This document shows positions 45,776-58,500 of a DNA stretch of 64,000 nucleotides, in pieces. Made by a program: the position numbers and the translations under genes. The notes under the pieces are model-generated. The model had not been told where the DNA came from. It did no database searches and worked only from the letters and a program-made list of their open reading frames with translations. Within the stretch, counting starts at the first letter, position 1. Each line of letters starts with the position of its first letter. Source of the DNA: Rhyzopertha dominica (Eukaryota; Arthropoda; Insecta; Coleoptera; Bostrichidae); NCBI GenBank assembly GCA_025024175.1, contig QCXZ01000001.1, positions 12,152,001-12,216,000 on the forward strand. Direction: 5' to 3'.

Positions 45776-46329
45776 CCCATCCGTTGGATGTGGAAGTAAT
45801 TGTTACTTATTCCAATTTATGTATGGAAATAACAAATACAGTTCGAACGCGAATACAACCCTTGAAGTGATGAAGGAAGAAAGCCGAGTTTTTACCAGTT
45901 TAAAAATTATCACAGCTGCCTGAAATTATAATTTTGAAAATGAGTGTGTTTTCTGTCAGGATGTGCCATAAAAAAATAATTATATAAAATAATGATTTTA
46001 ATGCTCAAAAGAGATTATTGCAATGTGTAAATAAAAAAACTGCGAAAGTACCGCTGAATGTCATCGTGAGAAACAGTGGGTACTTCATAACAATAGTCCT
46101 AACGAGCATGACGCTTCTGCCTAGATTTTAATTCACACGCAATGTCCGGGGCATTTTCAAAGCGTACATTTTCATAATTATAATAATCGCTACGCATTAA
46201 TTACAGTCAAGCTTGGTGTGTGGCTTAACAGAATAGCCTCTGCAACCTCCAGAAGTATCCGCTCGGTCTCCATAAGCAACGGTTTGTATGTTTTTGTCGG
46301 ATTTTGAGATTAAAAAGGTGTATGTAATT

Positions 46330-46561
46330 GAAGTCATGGGCGAAGCCTGCGTACCGCCGCATGAAACATGTGAACAATGAAGTCACATCCCGTACTTCCG
46401 TTACCGGCCCTGTAAACCAGATAATAATCGTATCCCAGATGATTTGCATATAGATCGGCTTTCATTTCATTAGTGTCGGCCGCCAATTTTGAGTTTTCAG
46501 AGCGGGCGTTCAAGTGTGCGCTACCGGACGATCTGAAGCGGCAATGAAGACTTCTCAAACG
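46330..46561 (+). CDS. Candidate first exon of villin-like gene (5' UTR plus 6 codons)
   Basis: A locally GC-richer stretch ends in ATG AAG ACT TCT CAA ACG followed by the consensus donor GTAAGT at 46562. The coding part is 46544-46561 (MKTSQT), phase 0, which is exactly what exon 56238 needs. There is no in-frame ATG upstream before a TGA at 46490. The transcription start is unknown. The link to the downstream exons is inferred from phase and donor only. Confidence 0.4.
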
Positions 46562-49500
46562 GTAAGTTTAATTATTCTAGCAATTAAAACGACCGTGCAG
46601 CATGCAAACATTACCTGGACGTATTTATCTAATCTCGAGGTTAATACACTGTAATAACTGTATCTGCAAGCTGGTTTTGCGGAATAGTACTCATATATAC
46701 ATAGATTGTGAATAAATTAGGTCTTGTTTTGATTAATTGGAAACCAGGTGCTTGGTATTATATTAGTAGAGCCAGACTGTTTGGTCTCTATGCTATATGC
46801 TATATATGGAACATTATGGTGCCCTGCAATCGTATATTAGTGTTATTGCTTACATTTTTTGAATTACATGTGTTCTGGAGCATGAACACTCGTGCCTTTA
46901 CATTAATGTTTCCGGTTCTATAAAGCTAATAATATAAGACAATAGACATATATCAGTGAGTAAAACAATAATAAAAGGTTATTGAAAAATCATAGAGCTA
47001 TCATGTGCTTTCATGTTCAAGAAACAAGTCCGGAGATACAAAAGATTAACATTGAATTTCATTTATATCAGCTAATAAAAATAATTTACCCAGTAAGAGC
47101 ATTCAAAAATGTATTCACTGAAATAAATCGGCAGCAGAAGAATGTACATTTGCATGCAATCGTTGTGCAAGAAAATTAAGCTTCGAAGAAAGTCACCGGT
47201 AATTCAAAGTGCCATCTAGCTAATTATGAGCATGCAATGCTCCTTTTATGCAGTGGGTCAAAATTAAACTTATTCATCAACGATATATATCACAGCAATC
47301 CTCAGCGTAATTACACATACAAAAAAAAACAAAAAATAATTTATGAAATCCCAAAGCATACATTAAAAGTACATATTTTGAAAACTACAAGTTTACCTGT
47401 CAGGTGGTATCGTATTAATTTTTACTCCAAACTTTGGTGTCGAAAGTAATACATAAAGTTTGCGTTTAGTGGCATTCTACTTTAACGTTTGGGATCATAC
47501 TGGGTGTTCAGTGAAAACGATAATTCCCACGGGGGACAAACTTAATTAAAATGCTAAAATAGGTCGATTTTATTTCGGACGAAGTCCATGTTGTGATGTA
47601 ACATTCGAAGTTGTTGCAGCTCTCTACCACAAGCAGCTATTTCTCTTAATTTTTAATAGGGAATAGGACTACCTCTTCTTGAAGGTATGTCAAAGCACTT
47701 TTTGAAAATTCGTTGCAAAAAAATGTTCATCGAGTTGTTTCAACCGATTAAATTGTCAAAATGGTACTCAACAACCTCTGTACAAACATTGAGTCGCGAC
47801 TCACATACTTGCCGGATATTTTTTATGATCCTTGGGGTATTCGAACATAATTCTTTGACATAATTCCATCAAAAAGCTGCTTGCGTTTCAAAAACCTTCG
47901 AATTCAAGTGTCCTTAAAGGAAAAAATCCGGGGGTGTGAGATCTGGAAGCCTTGCTGGCAATTCAATGGGTCCTGTTAGTCCAACCCAATGCCCCTGGAA
48001 ATTATTATCAGGAATTTCCTGAACCAAACCCTGATATTCGCGCACACAGAAGTATATCGCATGCTGACAAAATTTGTTGACGGATGCTCAGCCATTTTTG
48101 ATTGGCTGACTCTACTCGCTCCATCTATTGTGAAACTGTAGTTTTCCATTTGTACTCCACGCCACTTTACGATAAAGACGATTGTAGTCTGCTTCTGCTA
48201 CCAGTGATGTAGGCAATGTGGTAATTGGTACTTACGGGCCCCAGGTTCACAGAAGCCCTGTTACTGCTACGTACAGGCCACAGTTGCAGCTTAGCTTACT
48301 CGCCCTGATGGCATTTGTTACGCCACTATATGCTACAGGAGAATTTAAAGCGTACTGATCAGTCATGTACTACCTACTTGGAATTTCATGACAATAAATA
48401 TAGCTGAGTGTGCTAATATATCCTTTTTTCTCAAAGCAATCGACACTGTATGTTTCTTATTCCATCATGAACTTATGCCCAGTAAAAACATAGTTAATAC
48501 ATAAATACTGTTACCAAAACATGTTAGCTCTTTGGATTTAATATAGAAAGTGTCGAGGCTCCTGGAGTGCTGAGCCATTGAAATATATTTATCTTCATTT
48601 GATTCACTCTATCTTTGAACATCCAGCAGTAATTTGGCTTCACCTTTTTAAGGTGCACACAAATCCATCCAATGCACCTACAAATCTAAAATTATTGTCT
48701 TTCTTCAAGGACGAAATGCATTTTCCACATAGTGGTAAACAGAAAATTTTGCTAACCAGATTTAATCTTAATAATTTGCTCTGCAGAAGACGAGTAATCT
48801 TTACAATACCGTTCACAACAGATTTTAAAACTAACACACTTCGAAAGCCGCTTATAAAATTTACGTCTAATTTATTTAATTTGTACGAAAGCATACAAAT
48901 TTTCAAATTTCATCTTTAATCGGAAGATTACATTCAGAATTCCGAAATTAAAATCGGAATTCCAAGATTAAGGTTGGAATTCCGAGATTTCAATAAAATT
49001 AGAAAATCCTGAGATTAAAGCCGGTATTCTGAGATTAAAATCAGTCAGAATTATAAGATTAAAGTCGAAATTCCCAGGCTAAAGTTGTAATCACGAGATT
49101 AAAGTCGGAACTCGGAAATTAAAGTTGCAAAACCGAGATTAACATCGAAATTCCGAGATAAAAGTGGGAATTGCGAGATTTAAAATCAGAACTCCGTGAT
49201 TATAAAGTCGAATATCCGACATTAAAACCAATGTCTACGAAGGCGTGGAAGGACCACATATTTCTTTTATTTCCGACTTAAATCTCAGAATTCTGAGGTT
49301 AATCTCGAAATTCTACGAAGATGTAGAAGAGAAACGTGTTTTTATTTTTAATTTCAACTGAAATCTAGGAATTCTGAGATCAATATCGGAACTCCCTCTG
49401 TAATGTCGGAATTCCGAGATTCAATCTAAAAAGCAGGAATTCCAACGGTTCACTTTAAAAGAAAAAACGTTAGTTATTTCAGACTTCAGAGTTTACAGGT

Positions 49501-52500
49501 ACGTTTTTTTAATCTATAGTACTTAGGTGAATGTATAGCTAATAACGGTTTGGTAGAATACATGTCCAGTTTACTAACCTCATAACAATACATTAAAATG
49601 CATGTCTATGCTGTGCTGTCTGCACCTTAACCAACTGTAGATAGATCTATTTCGCTGGCATTACAGCTCATCAGTGCAGTTTAGGTCTAGTGCAGACAGC
49701 ACGGCATAGAACTGGTTTTGCCTATATACCAAAGCAATGATATGATGTAAGTAAAAATTTAGATGGCAGTGCATTACACTAACATGATGACAAAGCCATT
49801 AGCTGCCTAAACAGGTACTACTTCCTAAAGGAAGTGACCTGTAGCAAAAAGTGCCTTAGGGGCCTACTGTCAAATTGAAGTATGCAGTTGCATGCCCATT
49901 TGTCAGGCTACAGGTCACTTCCTTTAGGAAGTAGTACCTGTTAAGGCAGCTAGGTGGCTTTGTCATCATGTCAGTGTAATGCTGACAGATGGCATTGCCA
50001 TCTAAATTCTTACTCATAACAATACATTTATTTCTAACACATAAAAAACCCATTTACAAGGAATAATAAACAAACTACAATATTCTACAGAGTGATACAC
50101 GTCAATATTGTGAAAACGAAACTACATGTAATTTATGTATATGCTATATATATATATTGCAACTTATATTCTTACTTTTAAATTCCTACTTTAATCCCGG
50201 AAAATATTAGAATTCCGAGATTAAATAAATTCCGACTTTAATCTCAAGAGTTCCGAGTTCAATTTCGAAATTTCTACTTTAATTTAGTATTATTAATTAC
50301 ATTATTTAATTTTTATTAATTTAATTTAATTAGTTTAATTTATTATTATTATTATTATTTTAGTATTAATTTTAATCTCGAATTTCCGACTTTGATTTTA
50401 AGCTCGGAATTGCAACTTTAATATTATTTGTATTAAAAATGAATTGTGGGTGTTACTTGCTTTAATGTGGTTTTCATATTTCGTATACTAAATAATACTA
50501 AGATGACTATTAAAGATCCGTTGAAGGTAAAGTATCCAAAAGTATAAATCATTTAGAGGTTTGTATCACATGTACTTACCGTCCATTTTAAGAACAAAAG
50601 TTAGTTATATCAGACTTCAGATTTTACACGTTACCTTTTTATTAACCTACAGTATTTCGGTGACTTTATGGTGAAATTCCCAGTTGTAACAGGTAAACAA
50701 GTATCTACAACATTCTACAGAGAGATACACCCCAATATAATGGAAATGTAATTAGGCATATTTAATTTATGTATATACACCTACCCATCCAGTACCGCTA
50801 TCAAATAATTCGATGATATGCTACCAAATGGGTAAAATTTGTCACACCTCTGTGAGGCCAGGTGTACGAAGGCATAGAAAGGCCACGTATATTCCTTTTT
50901 TTTTAATTCCTACTTTAATCTCGGAATTCTAGGATTAAAGTTGCAATTGTGAGATTAAAATCGGAATTTCGAGAATGAAATCGGAATCCGAGATTAAACT
51001 CAGTCAGAATATCGTCATTAAAGTCGGAATTTCGAGATTAAAGTAGACATTCAGAAATGAAAGTGGGAACTCTGATTATTAAAGTCAGAATTCCCAGATT
51101 AAAGTGGGAACTCTGAGATTAAAGTCGAATTTCCAACATTAAAATCAAAGTCCGAACTCCGAAATTAAAGTAGGAATTCCGACTTCAATCTCGGAATTCA
51201 CACATTGATTTCAGTCTGGGAATTCCGACTTTAATCTTGGAGTTCTGAATTTAAGTCGGAATTTAAAAAGTTAGAATGTAGGTGAAAATTCGTAAATCCG
51301 GTCCCGCAGGGGTGTGACAAATTTTGACTTATTTGGTAGCATATCATCAAACTGTGTGATGGAGGTACTGGATATGTAGGTGTATACAGGGTGATTTTTT
51401 GAAAACTTCACACCTTAAATAACTTTAAATAGAGCAAAAATTTAAAAATTTGCAAAAACAGGTAAACTTTTGTTTGCAGGGGGACAACTTTTGAGATAAG
51501 TTTTTAATGGATAGCGCTTACTCTCTGAGCAGGGTAGACACCCCTTTAAAAATTTTAAATGGAACTATCCATCTTGTGATACATCATTTGAAAGCTTATT
51601 ACACAAGGAGTCTTGCCATGTAATAAGTTTTACTATTTTTTACCCATTGACGGGGTAATAGATTAATAGTGCCTACGAAACAGGTTGCTTATTAAATTGA
51701 ATATTTTGAATATTTTTAACTCCAAAAACAGTGTGAAAAAAACCATAGAAATTCAAACCTTACAATAGATTCTCAAAATGTGCACCACCTCTTTCCATAC
51801 AATAATACAGACGGTTCTCGAACTCCTGCTGCACTTTTCGGAAAGTTTCAGGTGGAATCCTCCTGCACTCGTTAATAATTCTTTCTTGCAGATCGTCCAG
51901 GCTAGTAGGTTGTGTTTTGTAAACCACAGATTTTAAATGACCCCATAGAAGAAATCTAAAGCAGTCAAATCGGGTGATCGTGGCGGGCATTCAATTGTTC
52001 CACGCCTACCAATCCAGTGAAGAGGAAATCTATGATTTAACCAATTTCGCACATTAATTGCGTAATGCGGTGGGGCTCCATCATGTTGGTAAAACAATTC
52101 GTATTCATCCAATATTGGATTTCCTTCAGAGTCACGTTGGTTTTCTAATTGCTCTGTGATGAAAGGATCAATAACGTTATCAAGTAATTCTAAATACATT
52201 CCCCCATTTAGCGTCCCATCAATGAAAATTGGACCTACAATTGCGTTGCCAAGTATTCCAGCCCAGACGTTCAGCTTCTGAGGAACTTGTGTATGACCTT
52301 CTCGAAAAATATAAGGATTTTCGTCACTCCAGTACCTGACGTTATGTTTATTTACAGAGCCGTTCAAAAAAAATGTGCATTCATCACTGAAGCAGATATT
52401 TTTTATTAGATTTGGATTTACTATAATCTTTTCTGTCATAATTTCGCAAAATTGCAGTCTTCTATCGAAGTCATCTTCGCCGAGTTCCTGGAGAGTTTTC

Positions 52501-55500
52501 ATCTTATAGGGATGGAATTTGTGCAGTTTTGTAACTTTCCTTACAGATGAATAAGAAAGTCCAGTGGCTGTAGAAATGTTACGCAAAGAGCTAGTTGGAT
52601 CCATTGCAAAATGACCAAGTACTTCAAGTTGGGCCATTTCATCAACGACTCTATTCCCTGCCCTTTTTTGTTTACTACAGATCCAGTGTCTTGAAATTTC
52701 TGCACGAGATCGAGAATGTACCTAGCGTCAACATTTTTATCGGGGTGCCGTTCGTTAAACACCCTTGCTGACGCACGAGCACAGCTATGCTCAGCACCGT
52801 AAATAAAATTATTTCTACCCTTTCGGCAGTTGAATAAACCATTATCACTTGCACTCTTACTTTAAAATTTCAAGCGATTTATAAAAAGGAATGTGAACAA
52901 AAAGATGGTCGTGCCAAAGAAGTAGCCAAAAAGTTATAACAAAAAATTGGAAACACAAAGTAGATTTAGCCAATTCAGTATAAACTGTCGAGTTGCAATA
53001 TCAAGTAATGTCGAAAGAAAATTTTAAGTATTTTTGGCATTTTGGTTAGGTGTAACAATTATTTTTTAATAAGTTTTTTTAGGCTTAAGTAAGGACAATT
53101 TTTATTGTAACTGCAAGACAATAAATTTTGTTAAAAAAAGTCCAAAATATTCCATTTTATAAGCCACTTGCTACAATGCACTTTTTGACCCACTACCCCG
53201 TCAATGGGTAAAAAATAGTAAAACTAATTACATGGCAAGACTCCTTGTATAATAAGCTTTTAAATGATATATCGTAAGATAGGTAGTTTCATTTAAAATT
53301 TTTGAAGGGGTATCTACCCCGCTAAGAGGGTAAGCGCTATCCATTAAAAACTTATCTCAAAAGTTGTCTCCCTGCAAACAAAAGTTTACCTGTTTTGCAA
53401 AATTTTAAATTTTTCCTCTATTTAAAGTTATTTAAGGTGTGAAGTTTTCAAAAAATCACCCTGCATACATAAATTACGTGTAATTTCCGTTTTCATTATA
53501 TTTGCGTGTATCTCTCTGAAAAATATTGTAGGCAGTTTATTATTTCTTGAAAATATATTGTTATAAGGTTAGTAAACTACCAAACCATGACTTTCATACA
53601 GTCACCCAAGTACTATAGATTAAAAAAAGGTATGTGTAAAGTCTGAAGTCTGATATAACTACCTTTTTTTCTTAAAGTGAACGAAAGGCAACATGTGATT
53701 TAAATTGCCAAATGGTTTATATACTTTTAGTTGCTGGACCTGCAACGGGTCTCCTTAATAGTCAATGTTTGCTATAAGAATTACAATAACCACATTAAAG
53801 CAAATGATATGGACAATTCATTTTTAAAACAAATAATACGTGAGTAGCAAAAGTTATTCCTACTCGCGTGCAATGTATTTTTAGAAATAAAACAAAAAGT
53901 TCTTAAAGCAAACAGATCATACCATAAATTATAAAAAGGTTTCGTGTGTTACAAATTCAAACAACCCAAAATAATTAAAAACAACACATCGAAAGTTTGT
54001 GCCCTTTGTTTCCCTGAACGACCCACTTCGTTTGAACATGAACATGCTTTCTAAACTCAAAATGGCTCCTTTTACGACACCGTTTACTCCATTCATCAAG
54101 TTCCGCTTCTCTGTTTTGCGTCAGGGCCTCTCACATCACATCTGAAGCAATAAATTCAGATGCACAGGTGATCGACTTACGGCATGCATTTGCAAGCACG
54201 TAAATTGGCGGTCACTCACTTTTCACGCCATTCGTAACTGGAACTCTTCCGTTCTCAAGTCAGTTGCGTATGTGCCGGGAAAGGCCTACGAGGAGGATGC
54301 GAGCGCCACTGGCCTATCCGCAGATAACAGTTGCACAGAGTGGTCAAGAGTGAGGTGGCTAAAGGAGAGAACTTGGTGCGCGCCGTGCAATAACTTATCG
54401 TTGTGCTTGGCAGCGTCAAAATGATCGTTTTGGATCTCCAGCAGGCAGATTATGTAAATATAAAACATTTTTATACTGAAAAAATTTAAATAACTACATA
54501 ACTTTCACATTTTGTATTTTAATTATGAAAGCTATAAAAACTTTAACGTACACGTTTTTATTGAAATATAAAATACAGAGCATTAAAAATAGTACAAAAT
54601 AGTAATATTTGTTTCAGTTCTTTTCATTTATCTCAAACGGTATTCAACTTTTCATTTTAAATGCCAACATATATTCATTTTCATTCAACAATGTATAACA
54701 TGTCTATTTTTTATAAACAATTGTTGAACAAAAATAAAATGCTTAAGAAATTTCACCTTGCTCAACACATTTACCACACATCTCTTTATTACTCCACGAG
54801 TCGCATAAACAAATAAAGTACTCTTCGACAGTTGTTAATAATATTTTGTCTTAAACTGTCAACATTTTCTGTAGGTATTAAATAAGGGGGCAGGGCACTC
54901 GATAGGATCGGATGTTCCTATCCAGCTATGTATGTATATCCAAATTGCTTGTTCAATCAATCTGTATTTACTCTGGTGTTGTGTATTCTATGTTAATTAG
55001 GCAAAGGTAATTCATCTAAAAAGTTTTGGAGATGTTTGTTTATTAAAGTATATTTTTCTCGATTTAAGCAACCATTTATGAAAAATGACCCAATTAATAG
55101 ATCGCCTAAAGTGCCACACCAATCATTTACGCTGAAACGTCTGAAAATTATTTCCATTGACAAAATTTCTTGGCTTAATTGGCGATGTAGGCATGTTTCT
55201 ATTAAAATACCATCGTTGCTAAAAGTTGCAGACCAGAGTATCATTCTGTCAAAATTTGGATCTTGTTCTAATGCATTTAAAAAAAAGGGAATACGGCTAT
55301 TTAAAATATTTTTTGTTTGAATAAAATAGGACAATCAATAACGAAGTTATGATACTATAGGATAAACATTAATTTAAAGCTTAGCAAAAATAAAATTCAC
55401 TCTAAAGATCTGCATTTCAAAAAAAGCGCGATCAGAACAAATATACTGTTTTAAACCTACGATGTTCTTTCTGCAAGCTTCGGACAATATTATCCTTGAG

Positions 55501-58500
55501 AAAACTATTCTATTTAAAGACATACTTAACGTAGCCCGCACCATCATTATTTAGCTTATATTTTGTGACGCTGGTAGATGTAATGACAATTATTATAATT
55601 GCCACTACAAACTAAATTGCAATGAATAATCAATTACTACAAGTATGGAATGCAACAAGTTGAAACGAACGGTATTTGGAATTACATGTGACATTGAACC
55701 ACATGAGAGTAATCTAGCTGAAGTCGTGCTAAATTTTTCCTTGACCACCTATACCTATAATATTCTGATTACAGCTTTTGTCCTCGCGTGGAAGCGACAT
55801 AAATTGAAAATTATGGGACTATTTAAAGAGTGATTGGTTAACACAATACTGCAATTAACTGGAATATCACAGCGCGGTTTTTATAAATTGATGTAGCAGT
55901 TGCAATTATAAGACTAAAAATAACAATTCTTGTATACACAGTGTACAAATCACAAGCCTTCTGGATATGAATGGAAAAGTTACTCCATATTGTGCTTCTC
56001 AAAATAACAAAGAGATGGTTTTTACAATATTTGAGTACTACACTAACTCTTAAAAGTTTTTCGGTTAATGCTATCCTGTCATCGTCTGGAAACGATGTTT
56101 TGGTAAAATCTCATTCACTATCCTTACTTTTGCTGGGCTTCCTTTGTCTCAACTTATGACCGGAGAAGCATCACCCGAGAAACTTTACTCTTCGCGAATT
56201 ATGCATATTTTTTATACTCAATTTGTTAAAATTACAGGATGACTCTTATACCAACGGTACTTCTAATGGAACAGTAGATCCCGTTTTTAGGAAAATACAA
56301 AAATATGCCACTGCATTCCATATCTGGCGTGTTGAGGTAAGGATTTTATAAAGAAAATGCTTAAAATTGAAAACAAAATTACATTTTACAGAATATGAAC
56401 ATCGTGGCTCTTCCTAGAGACCAATATGGAACGTTTTACGATACGGATGCCTATCTCATTTACTCAGCAGGGCATTATGGCCAGCCAGCTGGTATAGACA
56501 CTATTGTAAGTACTGATTTAGTAGTAAGAAAGTATCGGTAGCCGTAGCTTCTGGCTTTCGATAATTTTGTACCATAATTTCTGTATTATAGTGTCTTTTA
56601 TTCTGTTCCAAACATTTATACTCAAAAATCCTTTAAGATCCGTTTCCTTTTCTTTTTAGTACACTGGCATCACAGTAGGACTTAAACGTTTAAATGCTCC
56701 TAGCTTTGTTGATTTGTTGGTCCACATTAGACGATGTTTATGACTTTCAGATTGATTACTGTAAGTAAAAATCATAATATGGTCTTTGCTTTTTTGTAGT
56801 CTTGTGTTTTCATTTAAATCCGCTGAGAGCACTAGTTTCTTCGCATTTACAGAGCTAGTCCGTGCGTAATCGTGGTCTTCAATATTTCTTTGAACGCGAA
56901 GTTCTCTGATGCCATGACGCGCTTTCCATCTAGATAGCTAACTTTTAAATTGGATGGTGCTTCAACAACAGAAAGGTCTTTACTTATTTCAATATCTTTT
57001 TACTGCAGAATAGGGCCAGATAGTGGCATACCTTGGGCCTGTTTTCAGCAAACCACGAATATAAGGCCTTGTCAATTTTATCGTATTCACTGGCTTTCAT
57101 AGTTTTTCGCTTTAGCGTGGTTGAAATTAAAACATTACTCCACCTTTCAATTTGTTGGCGGTTCTTTCTTCATTCCCATGCGGTGCTTATACCAACATTT
57201 GTTTGTTGTTTTTAGTTATGATCCAGCATCAGCTGCGTCCGTCATTGCCTGCTCCCCCTTATAGGCAATTTCACATCTAAATATGTACTGCATTTCGGAC
57301 AACCGGGAGTTCTTACGCTCTATGGTTCGGTTAATACGGAAATTTTATTTTTACTAACCGTTTCAGATAATCCGGATTCGGATAATCGAAAGCAAGTACT
57401 GTATTTGTGTTTGAAGTAAGTGTATTTCGATACAAGAAAGTCAGAAATCCGCGTTTTTCTAACCAGTAGGACGTAAAATATATATCCCTACAAAGATCAG
57501 TTATATTGGATACATTCTCAATATCCAGGATAATCGTGTTCAATACCAGTCCATTAATACAGTCTAGAAAATTGTAAAACAATAGTAATAATAATGATAA
57601 TGATAATGGTAATAATAATAATAATAATAATAACAATAATAATAATAAAACTTGACACCAACACATAGACCACTTGTTAAGGCATACAACAACATTATGA
57701 CGAACCTGCTTTACAACCGTTTATTAGAACTTGGCGATTTTAAACCGCAGGTTATATAAATTATTACAAAAAAAGTATTTCCCATTGAACAAAAGGGCTG
57801 TAGAAAGGACTATTATGGATGCAAGGATCACCTTATTTTAAATAAAGGAGGACTACCGAAAAAATCTAAGCGTGGAATAAGTAGGCTAGGTATCAGAAAG
57901 CGTTTGATATTGCGCCGCACTCACCTCTGTTGAAAACATTGGAAATTTACAAGGCGAACCCTAAGATAGTTAAAATGTTGGAAGTTACTGTGAAAAATTG
58001 GAAAACTGAGCTCACTATAAATGCTGAAGGCCAGCCATTGAGAATAGGAGAAATCAATATAAAATGCGGAATACCTATTCCAAGGAGATTCCCTGTCGCC
58101 TTTTCCCCTCTCAAATGAGCTAAACGTGACAAAGAAAGGATACATGCTAAAAAAGGATAAAAAAAATAAACTGTGTTTTTTATATTGACGACTTGAAAAT
58201 TTATGCTAAAAAATGACAGAACACTAGAAGACCTCTTCTTAATCGCCAAAACTTTTATTGCTGATATAAAAATGAACTTTGGAATAGATAAAAGTGCCAA
58301 GGCAACGCTAGANTANGGCAAAACAAAGAAAAGAAAACATCAAACTAGATGAAGAAAGTAAGAATTTAGGATGGCAATGCCATCTGTCAGCATACACTGA
58401 CATGATGACAAAGCTTTGATATATAAGCAAAACCAGTTATATGCCGTGCTGTCTACACTAGACCTAAACTGCACTGATGAGCTGTAATGACAGCGAAATA

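Larger units (their letters stand above)
40745..46330. other. Intergenic region between eys and the villin-like gene
   Basis: AT-rich, with one small TA-flanked element (41417-41809) and a repeat-like block at about 45040-45770 ending in an (ACAGAC)n-like tract. N bases lie near 43013-43096. No convincing exon or RNA gene seen. Confidence 0.4.
50422..53850. mobile_element. Large foldback element: two ~470-bp arms around a palindromic array
   Basis: Left arm 50422-50890 is complementary to the right side (51280-53850 once the inserted DNA transposon at 51385-53465 is ignored). Matching landmarks are TATTATTTGTATTAAAAATG at the outer left against its complement near 53820, TTAGTTATATCAGACTTCAG against 53640-53670, and the inner GATATGCTACCAAATGGGTA at about 50815 against 51335-51355. 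Between the arms is palindromic array 3 (50890-51280). No ORF belongs to the foldback itself. No clean target duplication was identified. Confidence 0.75.

Noticed and set aside
48578..48919. ORF of 113 codons (and an 88-codon antisense ORF)
   Set aside because: No recognisable domain on either strand, no splice context, next to repetitive DNA.
48926..51280. CRISPR-like regularly spaced repeats
   Set aside because: Units are degenerate, without unique spacers, and this is eukaryotic DNA; they are palindromic satellite-like units.
57331..57666. Minus-strand ORF with a poly-Leu run
   Set aside because: The Leu run is only the translation of the (AAT)n microsatellite.
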